DNA of 24,431 nt from an uncultured bacterium (lineage in GTDB: Bacteria; Verrucomicrobiota; Kiritimatiellia; RFP12; UBA1067). Under the pieces are notes generated by a model. That model saw nothing but the letters and a program-made list of their open reading frames with translations. It was not told where the DNA came from and ran no database searches. Position numbers and translations under genes: made by a program. How positions within the stretch are numbered: position 1 is the stretch's first letter; each line of letters opens with the position of its first letter. Shown here in pieces: positions 1-6,665 of this stretch. The stretch spans positions 1 through 24,431 of the forward strand of contig URIT01000038.1 in NCBI GenBank assembly GCA_900547945.1, in the 5' to 3' direction.

Positions 1-42
1 GGCGGGCGCACCCTCAATTCGACTGGTGGGCTGCGCAACCCA

Positions 43-963
43 CTAACCCATTACCGGCAGGTCCGCGCGCGGGTGGTGGAGGCGGTGGACCTCCCCGAAG
101 CGCGCACGGTCGACGTGCGTGTAGATCTGCGTCGTCGCGATCGACGCATGGCCGAGCAGGTCCTGGATCGCGCGGATGTCGGCCCCGTGCGCGAGCATGT
201 GCGTGGCGAAGCAGTGGCGCAGCACGTGGGGGGAGACGGCGTCGGCGGCGATCCCCGCCGCCGCCGCGCGTTCGCGCAGCAGCTTGAAGATCCCCATCCG
301 CGTGAACGGGCGCCCCAGGCGCGTCACGAAGAGGTGCCCCTCCGCGGCGTTCCCCTTCGTGAACGTGTCGCGGGCGGAGGAGAGGTAGCGCTGCACGGCG
401 CGTCCGCACGCGCCGCCCATCGGCACGAGGCGTTCCTTCGCGCCCTTCCCCCGGCACCGCACCACGTCCGCATCCGCGATGAAATCGCGCACCTCCAGCG
501 CGCAGAGCTCGCTCACGCGCAGCCCGCAGCCGTAGAGCATTTCGAGGATCGCCCGGTCGCGGAGGTCGCGCGGCGACGTGCCCGAAACGCCCGTCACGAG
601 CCGCCGCACCGTCTCCTCGTCGAGGACGCGCGGGAGGACGAGGGCCTGCTTCGGCGCCTCCAACCCCTCCGCCGGATCGCATGCAAGCGCCCCCTCCTCC
701 CGCAGGTGGCGCAGGAACGCATGCACGGCGATGAACGCCCGCGCGCGCGTCGAGGCGCGCTTCCGCTGCGCGTACAGCCTCTCCAGGTAGGCAACGACAT
801 CCGCGCGCGCGATGGCCTGCGGCGTCGTGCATCCGCGCGCCGCGAGGAACGCCGCAAAGGCGCGCGCGTCGCGTCCGTAGGCCTCCAGCGTCTTGGGCGA
901 AAGCCCCCGTTCCAGCGCAATCCACGCCCGGAACGACGCCAGAGCCTCCCCGAACGCCGCCAT
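43..963 (-). CDS. xerD: Xer-family tyrosine recombinase (XerC/XerD-like)
   Basis: A 306-residue site-specific recombinase of the length usual for XerC/XerD. Known role of the family: resolving chromosome dimers at dif by cutting and rejoining DNA through a 3'-phosphotyrosine. The N-terminal SAM-like core-binding domain spans about residues 5-90 and the catalytic domain about 110-295. The complete catalytic set is visible: R149 (GLRVSEL), K173 (RGKGAKER), H246 and R249 (SPHVLRH), H272 (LLGHAS) and the nucleophile Y281 (QIYTHVD). ATG start at 963. The gene is followed in transcription by the left window edge. It lies 18 bp downstream of the small lipoprotein gene on the same strand, so the two are probably co-transcribed. 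XerC, XerD or a lone XerH/XerS-type enzyme cannot be told apart by eye; an integron or phage integrase is less likely given the compact length and canonical motifs. Confidence 0.9.
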   Translation of the reverse strand: MAAFGEALASFRAWIALERGLSPKTLEAYGRDARAFAAFLAARGCTTPQAIARADVVAYLERLYAQRKRASTRARAFIAVHAFLRHLREEGALACDPAEGLEAPKQALVLPRVLDEETVRRLVTGVSGTSPRDLRDRAILEMLYGCGLRVSELCALEVRDFIADADVVRCRGKGAKERLVPMGGACGRAVQRYLSSARDTFTKGNAAEGHLFVTRLGRPFTRMGIFKLLRERAAAAGIAADAVSPHVLRHCFATHMLAHGADIRAIQDLLGHASIATTQIYTHVDRARFGEVHRLHHPRADLPVMG

Positions 964-981
964 GCCGACGCCCTTCCGCCC

Positions 982-1296
982 CTACTTCTTCTTCGGCGTC
1001 GCGCCGATGGACTCGGGCGTCACGCCGTTCGCCGTGAACCCCGCGCCGGCGATCGCCATCTCGATGTTCTTCTTGGCGATCTGCATCGAATCGTACCGCA
1101 GCGTGAGGCGGCGTGCCGCCGCGTCGAACTTGATCGTCGACTTGTCCACCCCCGCATAGCGGTCGAGGGAGGCCTTCAGGGCGGGAAGGTCGGCCTCCGT
1201 CGCCTGGGGGACGTCAACGGCGAAACTCCGCACATCCGTGCGGCGGCAGCCCGCCAGGGCCAGGATCAGCGAACATGCAACGAGAAAAGTCTTCAT
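982..1296 (-). CDS. small lipoprotein with HMA-like fold
   Basis: A 104-residue protein starting at ATG 1296, with a GGAG Shine-Dalgarno about 7 nt upstream. An in-frame extension upstream to 1389 would run through a terminator and is rejected. The N-terminus is a lipoprotein signal with lipobox LAGC (Cys about residue 17), so the mature protein is probably anchored in the periplasmic leaflet of a membrane. Residues 25-90 follow the heavy-metal-associated ferredoxin-like pattern: a beta strand ending in VDV, a helix containing LPALKASL, then GVDKSTIKFD, RRLTLRY, and a helix ending in AGAGF. The metal-binding MxCxxC loop of that family is absent. The tail is polar and lysine-rich. It may carry a degenerate HMA domain used for protein contact instead of metal transfer; function is unknown. 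Probably co-transcribed with the downstream xer gene. Confidence 0.7.
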   Translation of the reverse strand: MKTFLVACSLILALAGCRRTDVRSFAVDVPQATEADLPALKASLDRYAGVDKSTIKFDAAARRLTLRYDSMQIAKKNIEMAIAGAGFTANGVTPESIGATPKKK

Positions 1297-1313
1297 TTTG
1301 AACTCCGGGCGAC

Positions 1314-1322
1314 AGTATAGCA
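1314..1322 (-). promoter_or_regulatory. extended -10 promoter of the lipoprotein/xer pair
   Basis: Read on the minus strand, TGCTATACT lies about 17 nt before the ATG at 1296 and follows the T-run of the terminator at 1324-1362. No good -35 is seen; the position it would occupy lies inside the terminator stem. Confidence 0.5.
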
Positions 1323-1323
1323 T

Positions 1324-1362
1324 AAAAAATCCGCTCCAGGAAATGGGGAGGTCCTGGAGCGG
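1324..1362 (-). terminator. rho-independent terminator of the ispD operon
   Basis: A perfect 10-bp stem, CCGCTCCAGG (1331-1340) with CCTGGAGCGG (1353-1362), and a 12-nt loop. On the minus strand it is followed by ATTTTTT (1330-1324). It sits about 100 nt after the stop of the PqiC-like lipoprotein gene and before the next promoter, so it should end the ispD / metallophosphatase / lipoprotein transcript. A second 6-bp inverted repeat (TGGACA 1365-1370, TGTCCA 1383-1388) lies just before it. Confidence 0.88.
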
Positions 1363-1465
1363 CATGGACAGTTGGTTGGCTTTGTCCACTTGGGAGTAGG
1401 GGAACCATCCAACGGAATCTACAGGAAATCCGAAAAAAGTTTTCAGCGGTTGAAGCCCCGCGCGT

Positions 1466-2104
1466 TCATGGTTGCTTCCTTTCCGTTCCCGCTTCGCCCA
1501 CCGGGGCCTTCAACGACTTCAACGCCTCCGCCAGCGCCGCATCGACCGCGCTGGAGAACGCCCGCGCGTAATCCCCCTCCGCCGCATCCGCCTCGCCGGC
1601 CCCCGCGCCCTGCAGGGCGACGGTGCGCGGGCCGCGACCGGCCTTGACGACGTCAAGCGCAAGGGCTGCGCGGGCACGGCGCCGGCCGTCCGTGCGGCAG
1701 TCGAGCGAAAGGTCCGTCACCTGCACCTCCACCTGCGCGTCGGCCCACGCGGCGCTGGACGGATTGACGACGCTGCCGAAGCGGCCGTCCGCGCCGATCC
1801 GGTTCCGCACGGGCGCGCGCAGCAGCGCCGCCGGGGAGGCGGCGAAGACGTTGTAGTGGTCGAACGCGACGGATCCGTCCGCCCGCCGCACCACGAACGG
1901 CGTCTTGTCGTAGGGCGCGTCCACGGACACGGCCCCCACGCGCGTCGTCGTGAACGCGGCCTTTCCCGCGCCCTCCAGGACCCCGGCCGCCGGCGCGGAA
2001 GGGGCGGCGTCGAGCGTCCACGCCTTCGCCGCCGGGGCATCCGACGAGAGACACCCCGCACACCAGCAGGCCAGAAGGGAAACCACGACCGACAGTCCTC
2101 TCAC
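1466..2104 (-). CDS. PqiC/ABC-type transport auxiliary lipoprotein
   Basis: A 212-residue lipoprotein. The start chosen is GTG at 2104, because GGGGG precedes it with proper spacing and it opens 17 nt after the stop of the upstream metallophosphatase gene; the reading frame further upstream lies under that gene. The signal peptide ends in the lipobox CAGC (Cys about residue 18). The mature part resembles the DUF330/PqiC family of auxiliary lipoproteins of ABC-type or MCE lipid transporters: an N-terminal strand with APYDKTPFVVRR, the FDHYNVFAASPAALLRAPV segment where the family has its Y...W..P...L signature, then a beta/alpha repeat and a C-terminal helix. Known members sit in the outer membrane facing the periplasm and assist lipid transport. 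No MlaE, MlaF or MCE partner lies nearby in this window. Third gene of the ispD operon; a strong terminator follows. Confidence 0.6.
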   Translation of the reverse strand: MRGLSVVVSLLACWCAGCLSSDAPAAKAWTLDAAPSAPAAGVLEGAGKAAFTTTRVGAVSVDAPYDKTPFVVRRADGSVAFDHYNVFAASPAALLRAPVRNRIGADGRFGSVVNPSSAAWADAQVEVQVTDLSLDCRTDGRRRARAALALDVVKAGRGPRTVALQGAGAGEADAAEGDYARAFSSAVDAALAEALKSLKAPVGEAGTERKQP

Positions 2105-2120
2105 CGCGTCACCCCCTTCC

Positions 2121-2858
2121 CTAGCGCCCGATCTCCAGGCGGGACGCGCACTTCTCCGGCAGCCCCGCCAGGCGGTTGCGCGCCATCGCCGCCTGCACGT
2201 CGTACGCCACGCGGCGGAAACGGATCTGGCGCGCCGCCATGTCGTAGACCACGTAGGAAGCGCGCGGGTCGCCGTCGCGCGGCTGCCCGACGGACCCCAC
2301 GTTGATGAAGAGGCGCTGCCCCAGTTCGAGCGTGAAGTCGCGCGGCTGGTAGTGGACCACGCCCCCCGGCTCGTTCGAGTAGATGATCGGCACGTGCGTG
2401 TGCCCGTGGAAGCAGAGCGGCGTGTACTGGTAGCTGAAGTTCGCCTCGGCCTGCTGGTTCTCGAACACATAGCCCCAGTGGTCGGGCTTGTCGAGCGTCG
2501 CGTGGACGAGCATGAAGCCCATCACGGGCTTCTGGAGCGGCAGGTCGTGGAGCCACTGGACGTCGTCCGCCGCCAGCTGGCTGCGCGTCCACTCCACCAC
2601 CTGGGCCGCGCTCGGGTGGAAGTCGGCCAGGTTCGTCCCGGGGTCGGAGACGTAGTGGTCGTGGTTCCCCCGCACGCAGGGGCACCCGAGCTCGTCGCGC
2701 ACGGCGCGGATGCATGCGGCGGGTGCCGCGTTGTAGCCCACGACGTCGCCCACGCAGACGAAATGGGTAACGCCCTGCGCGCGCGCGTCGTCCAACACGG
2801 CGTTCAGGGCGTCGATATTCGCATGGATGTCACCGAGAACCGCGTAGACTCGACCCAT
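2121..2858 (-). CDS. calcineurin-like metallophosphatase (YfcE/Metallophos_2 type)
   Basis: A 245-residue cytosolic phosphoesterase with no signal peptide. All dimetal-site motifs are present in order: GDIH (D10, H12), GDVVGY (D38), GNHD (N65, H66), a histidine in LVHAT (H119), and GHTHVP (152-157). This matches the short Metallophos_2 branch whose members hydrolyse phosphomonoesters, phosphodiesters or dinucleoside polyphosphates; the substrate cannot be read from sequence. ATG start at 2858, with GAGG about 5 nt upstream, 33 nt after the ispD stop. It is followed at 17 nt by the auxiliary lipoprotein gene, so it is the middle gene of a three-gene operon. The GSVGQPRDGDP segment near residues 188-198 is typical of this branch. 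Confidence 0.87.
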   Translation of the reverse strand: MGRVYAVLGDIHANIDALNAVLDDARAQGVTHFVCVGDVVGYNAAPAACIRAVRDELGCPCVRGNHDHYVSDPGTNLADFHPSAAQVVEWTRSQLAADDVQWLHDLPLQKPVMGFMLVHATLDKPDHWGYVFENQQAEANFSYQYTPLCFHGHTHVPIIYSNEPGGVVHYQPRDFTLELGQRLFINVGSVGQPRDGDPRASYVVYDMAARQIRFRRVAYDVQAAMARNRLAGLPEKCASRLEIGR

Positions 2859-2891
2859 TCAACCTCGCTCTCACCCCAAGTTAGATAAAGA

Positions 2892-3572
2892 TTACGCCTT
2901 CAACACCACCGCCGCGGCAACCTGAAGATCCTCAACCGTCGTGATCTTCAGGTTCGGCTTTTCGGATTCGAAGATCTTCACCGGCTCGCCCAGCAGCTCC
3001 ACGGCGGACGCGTCGTCCGTCACGTCCTTCTTCTGCTCCGCCACGGCCGCGTAGGCCTGCTTCAGGAGCCGCACGTCGAACGCCTGCGGCGTCTGCACGG
3101 CCCAGAGCTTCGCGCGGTCCTCCGTGCGCGTCACGGTCGTGCCCTTCTCGACGAACTTCACCGTGTCCCAGATATGGCACCCCACCACCGCCGCGCCGGC
3201 GCGGCGGGCGAGCTTGACGACCTCGGAAATCGTCTCGGGCCGCACGCAGGGCCGCGCCCCGTCGTGGACGACCACGAAGCGCGTATCGACGTCCAGCTCC
3301 TTCAGGCCGTTCATCACCGAATCCTGGCGCTTCGCGCCCCCGGCCACGACCGCCCGCACCTTCGAGATGCCGAACATCCGCACCACGGCCTTCGCGGCGA
3401 TGAGCTGGTCCTTGCGCACGACGAGGACGATCTGGTCGACATCCGCGCAGCGCTCGAAGGCAAGGAGGCTCCAGGCCACCACGGGCTTTGGCCCAAGGTT
3501 GAGAAACGCCTTGTCGGTGCCCGCGCCCATGCGCTCGCTCTTTCCTGCCGCCACGATAATCGCCGTAACCAT
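2892..3572 (-). CDS. ispD: 2-C-methyl-D-erythritol 4-phosphate cytidylyltransferase
   Basis: A 226-residue enzyme of the non-mevalonate (MEP) isoprenoid pathway. It transfers CMP from CTP to methylerythritol 4-phosphate in the cytosol. The nucleotide-binding N-terminus is VAAGKSERMG with the following DKAFL (family: G.G.RMG...PKQ). HDGARPCV (about 122-129), AVQTPQAFD and VTDDASAVE are the other family signatures. The start is ATG 3572: GGGAG lies 7 nt upstream and the next residues MVTAIIVAAG align with the family N-terminus; the reading frame extended to 3632 overlaps the promoter. Length is usual (about 230). It leads a probable operon with the metallophosphatase (33 nt downstream) and a lipoprotein. 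The lysine in DKAF replaces the usual proline-lysine pair position and is tolerated in some family members. Confidence 0.92.
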   Translation of the reverse strand: MVTAIIVAAGKSERMGAGTDKAFLNLGPKPVVAWSLLAFERCADVDQIVLVVRKDQLIAAKAVVRMFGISKVRAVVAGGAKRQDSVMNGLKELDVDTRFVVVHDGARPCVRPETISEVVKLARRAGAAVVGCHIWDTVKFVEKGTTVTRTEDRAKLWAVQTPQAFDVRLLKQAYAAVAEQKKDVTDDASAVELLGEPVKIFESEKPNLKITTVEDLQVAAAVVLKA

Positions 3573-3609
3573 GTCTGACTCCCTCTCTGTCTTCAAAAGA
3601 AAATAACTC

Positions 3610-3651
3610 GCAAGTGCTTGCCAGTATAGCAAAAAGAACGCGCAGCGTCCA
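3610..3651 (-). promoter_or_regulatory. ispD promoter
   Basis: Minus-strand TGCTATACT (-10 at 3628-3623, extended TG) with TGGACG (3651-3646) 17 nt upstream as a plausible -35. An inverted repeat, GCAAG-N2-CTTGC (3610-3621), covers the predicted start point and could be an operator or a leader hairpin. The -35 overlaps the terminator stem at 3641-3658. Confidence 0.6.
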
Positions 3652-3658
3652 GTCTGCG
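3631..3658 (-). terminator. terminator after the LptF/G gene, merged with the ispD promoter
   Basis: On the minus strand CGCAG (3658-3654) pairs with CTGCG (3645-3641), followed by CGTTCTTTTT. An alternative 5-bp stem, CGTCC/GGACG, uses the same segment. It lies 15 nt after the permease stop. The stem is short, so efficiency is uncertain. Confidence 0.5.
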
Positions 3659-3672
3659 GACGGCCTTTCGCG

Positions 3673-4770
3673 CTATCTCTGCCGCCAGAAGAGGCGGCAT
3701 CCGATGGCGAAGAAGATGAGATCCGGCAGCACGGCCGCCGGGATGGGCGGCACCCACCCCTTCTTCGCGAAGACCATGCCGCAGATCGTCATGCCGTAGA
3801 AGGCGAAGAACATGCCGAGCGCCCCCACGATGCCCTTGAAGACGCTCTGCCGCCCGCTCGCGATGCCGGCGGGGATCGCGAAGAGCGTGATGACGAGGCA
3901 GGCAAGCGGCGCGACGATCTGCGCCGCGAGGTCGTAGACGAGGCCCCGGCGCGTCTCGGCCGTGAGGGCCGGGTGCATCTTGAGGTAGTGGAGGCGGTCC
4001 AGCGTGGAGCAGAAGGCGGGGTCGCGGTTCTGCAGCAGGAAGTCCCGGGGCTTCTCGTCGAACTCGACGAAGGGCCGCAGGGAGAGCTTGTCGAGTTCGG
4101 GGGTGGGCGACACCATCTCGGCCCCCAGCTCCGTGTAGTAGACGATCTCCGGATTCATCAGGTACCACACGCCGTCCAGGCACTCGGCGCGGGGCGAGTT
4201 GATCGTCATCTTGCGTCCGCCGCCCGGATAGTTGACGGAGACGGAGACGTCCTCCAGGATCGACGCCTCCTCGTTCACGAGCAGCCCCACGCGCCAGGTC
4301 CGGCTCTTCGCCGCGTTGTGGAAGACGATGTCGTCCGCCTTCTCCATGTCCTCCTCCTTGAAGCGGTGCGCCTTGTAGAGCTTCGCCCACTGCCCGTAGC
4401 GCGGCACGTAGACCTCGTTCACCCAGCCGACGAGCAGCGCCATGAGCGTCGCCACCGCGAGGAGCGGCTTGACGATCGTGAAGAAGCCGATGCCGCTCGC
4501 CCGCATCGCGATGATCTCGGAGTGGCGGCAGAAGTTCCACATCGTGTAGAGCGTCGCCAGCATCAGGCACGCCGGCGCCATCCACTCGAAGTAGGGCGCG
4601 AGGTAGCCCGCGAGGTACGTGCAGGCCTTGAGGAAGCCGGGGCGGGCCGAAACCAGCCGGCTAAACGAGCCGAAGAGCTCGAAGAGAAGGTAGATCGAGA
4701 CGAACCCCGTCAGGCAGTAGAAGAGGGGCACGCAGAACTCGCGGAGGACGTAGCGGGTGAGGATCTTCAT
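3673..4770 (-). CDS. LptF/LptG-family lipopolysaccharide export permease
   Basis: A 365-residue inner-membrane protein of the YjgP/YjgQ family. Known role: with LptB2 it forms the ABC transporter that extracts lipopolysaccharide and hands it to the LptC-LptA bridge. Three hydrophobic segments lie in the N-terminal 125 residues (about 14-36, 58-78, 98-120). A large periplasmic beta-jellyroll domain follows (about 125-270, with RTWRVGLLVNEE and GVWYLMNPEIVYY), then three C-terminal membrane segments (about 283-302, 310-330, 338-358). This is the family layout and length. The ATG at 4770 follows the kduD stop directly, with no intervening base, and its nearest purine-rich site (GGAGG) is about 15 nt upstream inside kduD, so translation probably depends on coupling. 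LptF and LptG cannot be told apart by eye, and a second paralogue is not in this window. Confidence 0.86.
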   Translation of the reverse strand: MKILTRYVLREFCVPLFYCLTGFVSIYLLFELFGSFSRLVSARPGFLKACTYLAGYLAPYFEWMAPACLMLATLYTMWNFCRHSEIIAMRASGIGFFTIVKPLLAVATLMALLVGWVNEVYVPRYGQWAKLYKAHRFKEEDMEKADDIVFHNAAKSRTWRVGLLVNEEASILEDVSVSVNYPGGGRKMTINSPRAECLDGVWYLMNPEIVYYTELGAEMVSPTPELDKLSLRPFVEFDEKPRDFLLQNRDPAFCSTLDRLHYLKMHPALTAETRRGLVYDLAAQIVAPLACLVITLFAIPAGIASGRQSVFKGIVGALGMFFAFYGMTICGMVFAKKGWVPPIPAAVLPDLIFFAIGCRLFWRQR

Positions 4771-5535
4771 TTAGCGGGCAAGCCAGCCTCCATCGCATGC
4801 ATACATGAAACCGGTCACGTAGTCGCTCGCCGGCGCGGCGAGGAACACGCACAGGCCCTTCAGGTCGTCCGGCGTGCCCCAGCGTCCGGCGGGGATGCGG
4901 TCGAGGATCGCCTTGTTGCGCTTCTTGTCCGCGCGGATGGGCGCCGTGTTCGCCGTCGCGATGTAGCCGGGCGCGATCGCGTTCACGCAGATGCCGTACT
5001 TGCTCAGCTCGTTCGCCATGAGCATCGTGAGGGACTTGATGCCGCCCTTCGTCGCCGCGTAGCCGGGGATCAGGATGCCGCCCTGGTAGGAGAGCATCGA
5101 GCCGATGTTGATGATCTTGCCGCCCTGGCCCTGCTTCACCATCTGCCGCGCCACCGCCTGCGAGAGGAAGAACGGCGTGGAGAGGTTGATGGAAATGACG
5201 TCGTTCCAGTTCTTCGCGCTGTGTTCCAGGAACGGCTCGCGGCGGATGATGCCCGCGTTGTTCACGAGGATGTCCACGCGCCCGAGCGCCTTCACCACCT
5301 TCGCGACGATCTTCGGCGCCTCCTTTTCGCCCTTCGCGAGGTCGGCCTTGATGCCGATTGCCCGGCGGCCGAGCGCCTTGACCGCGTCCAGCGTCTCGTC
5401 CATCGGGATAACGTCGACGACCGCAATGTCCGCCCCCGCCTCCGCGAGCCCCAGCGCATACGCCTGCCCGATGCCGCGCCCCGCGCCCGTCACGACCGCG
5501 ACCTTTCCGTCCAGCTTGAATTGATCGAGAACCAT
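4771..5535 (-). CDS. kduD: KduD-type 2-dehydro-3-deoxy-D-gluconate 5-dehydrogenase (SDR)
   Basis: A 254-residue classical short-chain dehydrogenase. Known reaction of KduD: NAD-dependent interconversion of 2,5-diketo-3-deoxygluconate and 2-keto-3-deoxygluconate in breakdown of unsaturated uronates from pectin or glycosaminoglycans. Visible are the Rossmann motif TGAGRGIG (16-23), D41 at the end of strand 2 (favours NAD over NADP), NNAG (92-95), and the catalytic S146, Y159 and K163. The MVLDQFKLDGKVAVVTG start and the C-terminal MYACDGGWLAR are typical of KduD. The start at 5535 has a strong AGGAGG 7 nt upstream. The neighbouring kduI, performing the preceding step, supports the assignment over a generic SDR. 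The gene is separated from kduI by a repeat array and hairpins and abuts the LptF/G permease gene. Confidence 0.86.
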   Translation of the reverse strand: MVLDQFKLDGKVAVVTGAGRGIGQAYALGLAEAGADIAVVDVIPMDETLDAVKALGRRAIGIKADLAKGEKEAPKIVAKVVKALGRVDILVNNAGIIRREPFLEHSAKNWNDVISINLSTPFFLSQAVARQMVKQGQGGKIINIGSMLSYQGGILIPGYAATKGGIKSLTMLMANELSKYGICVNAIAPGYIATANTAPIRADKKRNKAILDRIPAGRWGTPDDLKGLCVFLAAPASDYVTGFMYACDGGWLAR

Positions 5536-5552
5536 CGTCTGCCTCCTGTCTC

Positions 5553-5573
5553 GTTGTCGCCCCCATTGGGGAC
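5553..5573. repeat. left hairpin bracketing the octamer array
   Basis: A CCCC-ATT-GGGG type hairpin flanked by TCG on the left and ACTTTAAGT on the right. In this orientation it mirrors the hairpin elements to the right of the array (5730-5742 and 5779-5791), which read TCGCCCC-TTC-GGGGC-TTTA on the opposite strand. Confidence 0.55.
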
Positions 5574-5709
5574 TTTAAGTGGTTAAGTAGTTAAGTAGTT
5601 AAGTGGTTGAGTGGTTGAGTCGTTGAGTGGTTAAGTGGTTAAGAGGTTGAGTGGTTGAGTAGTTAAGTGGTTGAGTGGTTGAGTCGTTGAGTGGTTGAGT
5701 GGTTAAATG
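5574..5709. repeat. octanucleotide tandem array 1 (17 units)
   Basis: Sixteen contiguous 8-nt units of GTTRAGTN, preceded by one degenerate unit (5574-5581) and ending in GTTAAATG. Variation is confined to position 4 (A or G), the last position and rare other changes. On the minus strand, the direction of kduD transcription, units read CACTYAAC. The block 5594-5632 recurs exactly at 5658-5696, which shows a higher-order duplication with a 64-nt period. It lies in the kduI-kduD intergenic space, about 40 nt upstream of the kduD start. Confidence 0.93.
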
Positions 5710-5726
5710 GAAGCCTGAAAGAACTT

Positions 5727-5742
5727 AAAGCCCCGAAGGGGC
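5727..5742 (-). terminator. distal GCCCC-TTC-GGGGC hairpin
   Basis: Minus strand: a 5-bp stem GCCCC/GGGGC followed by TTTA, second copy of the hairpin element behind kduI. It could act as a backup terminator before the octamer array. The T-run is short. Confidence 0.45.
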
Positions 5743-5775
5743 GACTTAACTACTTAAAAGCGAAGCGACTTAACT

Positions 5776-5797
5776 AAAGCCCCGAAGGGGCGACTTA
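5776..5797 (-). terminator. hairpin directly after the kduI stop
   Basis: Two nucleotides after the TAG stop of kduI the minus strand reads TTAAGTC, then GCCCC-TTC-GGGGC (5791-5779), then TTTA. It is the first of three related hairpin/TTAAG units (the middle one, around 5757-5768, has a shortened stem). Probably a terminator or an mRNA 3'-end stabiliser; the short T-run makes full termination uncertain. Confidence 0.55.
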
Positions 5798-5798
5798 A

Positions 5799-6629
5799 CT
5801 ACCTCAGCGTTTCGACGGCGATGCCGTCCATGTCGTCGAACTCCTGGTTCTCGCCGCCCATCGCCCAGCAGAAGGTGTAGGCCTTCGTGCCCACGCCGGA
5901 GTGGATGGACCACATCGGCGAGACGACGACGTCGTGGTCGTGGACCGCGAGGTGGCGCGTCTCGTCGCCCGGCCCCATGAAGTGGAACACGCACTGCCCC
6001 GGCTCGATGCCGAAGTACATGTAGATCTCCGTGCGGCGCTCGTGCGTGTGCGCGGGCATCGTGTTCCAGTTGCTGCCCGGCTCCAGTTCCGTGTAGCCCA
6101 TCACGAGCTGGCAGCTGTCGCAGCGGCCCGGCAGGATGAACTGGTGGATCGTGCGGAGGTTGCAGTCCTCCTTCGTGCCGCAGCGGCGGTGGTTCGCGTC
6201 CTCGAAGCGGATGAGCTTCGTGGGGAACGCCCGGTGCGCCGGGTAGCTCACGAGGTAGAAGACCGCCGGCGTCCCGGCGTTTTCGGACGCAAACACAATC
6301 TCCTTCGTGCCGCGCCCCACGTAGAGGACTTCGCGCGGCCGGAGCGCGTACGCCGTGCCGTCGCACGTCACCGTGCCCGCGCCCCCCACGTTGAGGACGC
6401 CGAGTTCGCGCCGCGCGCAGAAGAAGTCGCTCGCGAGCTCCTTCCCCGCCGGCATCGCGAGCGGCGCCGCCGTCGGCACCGCGAAGCCCGCGATGCCCCG
6501 CTCGACCTCGCAGTACATGAGCTTGACCTTGCCCGCCTCGCAGAGCGCGGTGTTCAGGAACGCCGCGCGCAGCTCCTCCGTCGTCATGCGCCGGTATTCG
6601 TTCCGGCCAACCGTGTAACGTACGTCCAT
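5799..6629 (-). CDS. kduI: 5-keto-4-deoxyuronate isomerase
   Basis: A 276-residue cupin-type isomerase (family about 278). Known reaction: 5-dehydro-4-deoxy-D-glucuronate to 3-deoxy-D-glycero-2,5-hexodiulosonate, the product then reduced by KduD. The zinc ligands are in the expected spacing: H194 and H196 (MPAHTHERR), E201 (RRTEIYMYF) and H243 (MWSIHSG). The bicupin core starts near residue 40. The N-terminus MDVRYTVGRNEYRRM fits the family, so the start is ATG 6629, with AAGGAG 7 nt upstream; the longer frame to 6689 is rejected because it crosses the promoter. It is a cytosolic enzyme. A hairpin follows the stop at once, and kduD lies about 260 bp further on. The extended -10 promoter at 6657 suggests independent expression. 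The pathway implies import of oligouronides, whose lyases and transporters are not in this window. Confidence 0.95.
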   Translation of the reverse strand: MDVRYTVGRNEYRRMTTEELRAAFLNTALCEAGKVKLMYCEVERGIAGFAVPTAAPLAMPAGKELASDFFCARRELGVLNVGGAGTVTCDGTAYALRPREVLYVGRGTKEIVFASENAGTPAVFYLVSYPAHRAFPTKLIRFEDANHRRCGTKEDCNLRTIHQFILPGRCDSCQLVMGYTELEPGSNWNTMPAHTHERRTEIYMYFGIEPGQCVFHFMGPGDETRHLAVHDHDVVVSPMWSIHSGVGTKAYTFCWAMGGENQEFDDMDGIAVETLR

Positions 6630-6656
6630 GCTGAACTCCTTTGTGAAAACCGTGCC

Positions 6657-6665
6657 AGTATACCA
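6657..6665 (-). promoter_or_regulatory. extended -10 promoter of kduI
   Basis: Minus strand: a run of seven T, then TGGTATACT (6665-6657). The -10 is near-consensus with the extended TG; no -35 of quality is seen. The leader would be about 20 nt including the AAGGAG site. Confidence 0.6.

Noticed and set aside
26..48. Short inverted repeat GTGGG-N8-CCCAC as a terminator for the xer gene
   Set aside because: Only five base pairs with no T-run, and it overlaps the stop codon region; too weak to call.
5574..5709. Possible CRISPR array
   Set aside because: The units are 8 nt with no spacers of unique sequence and no cas genes nearby; it is a simple tandem array.
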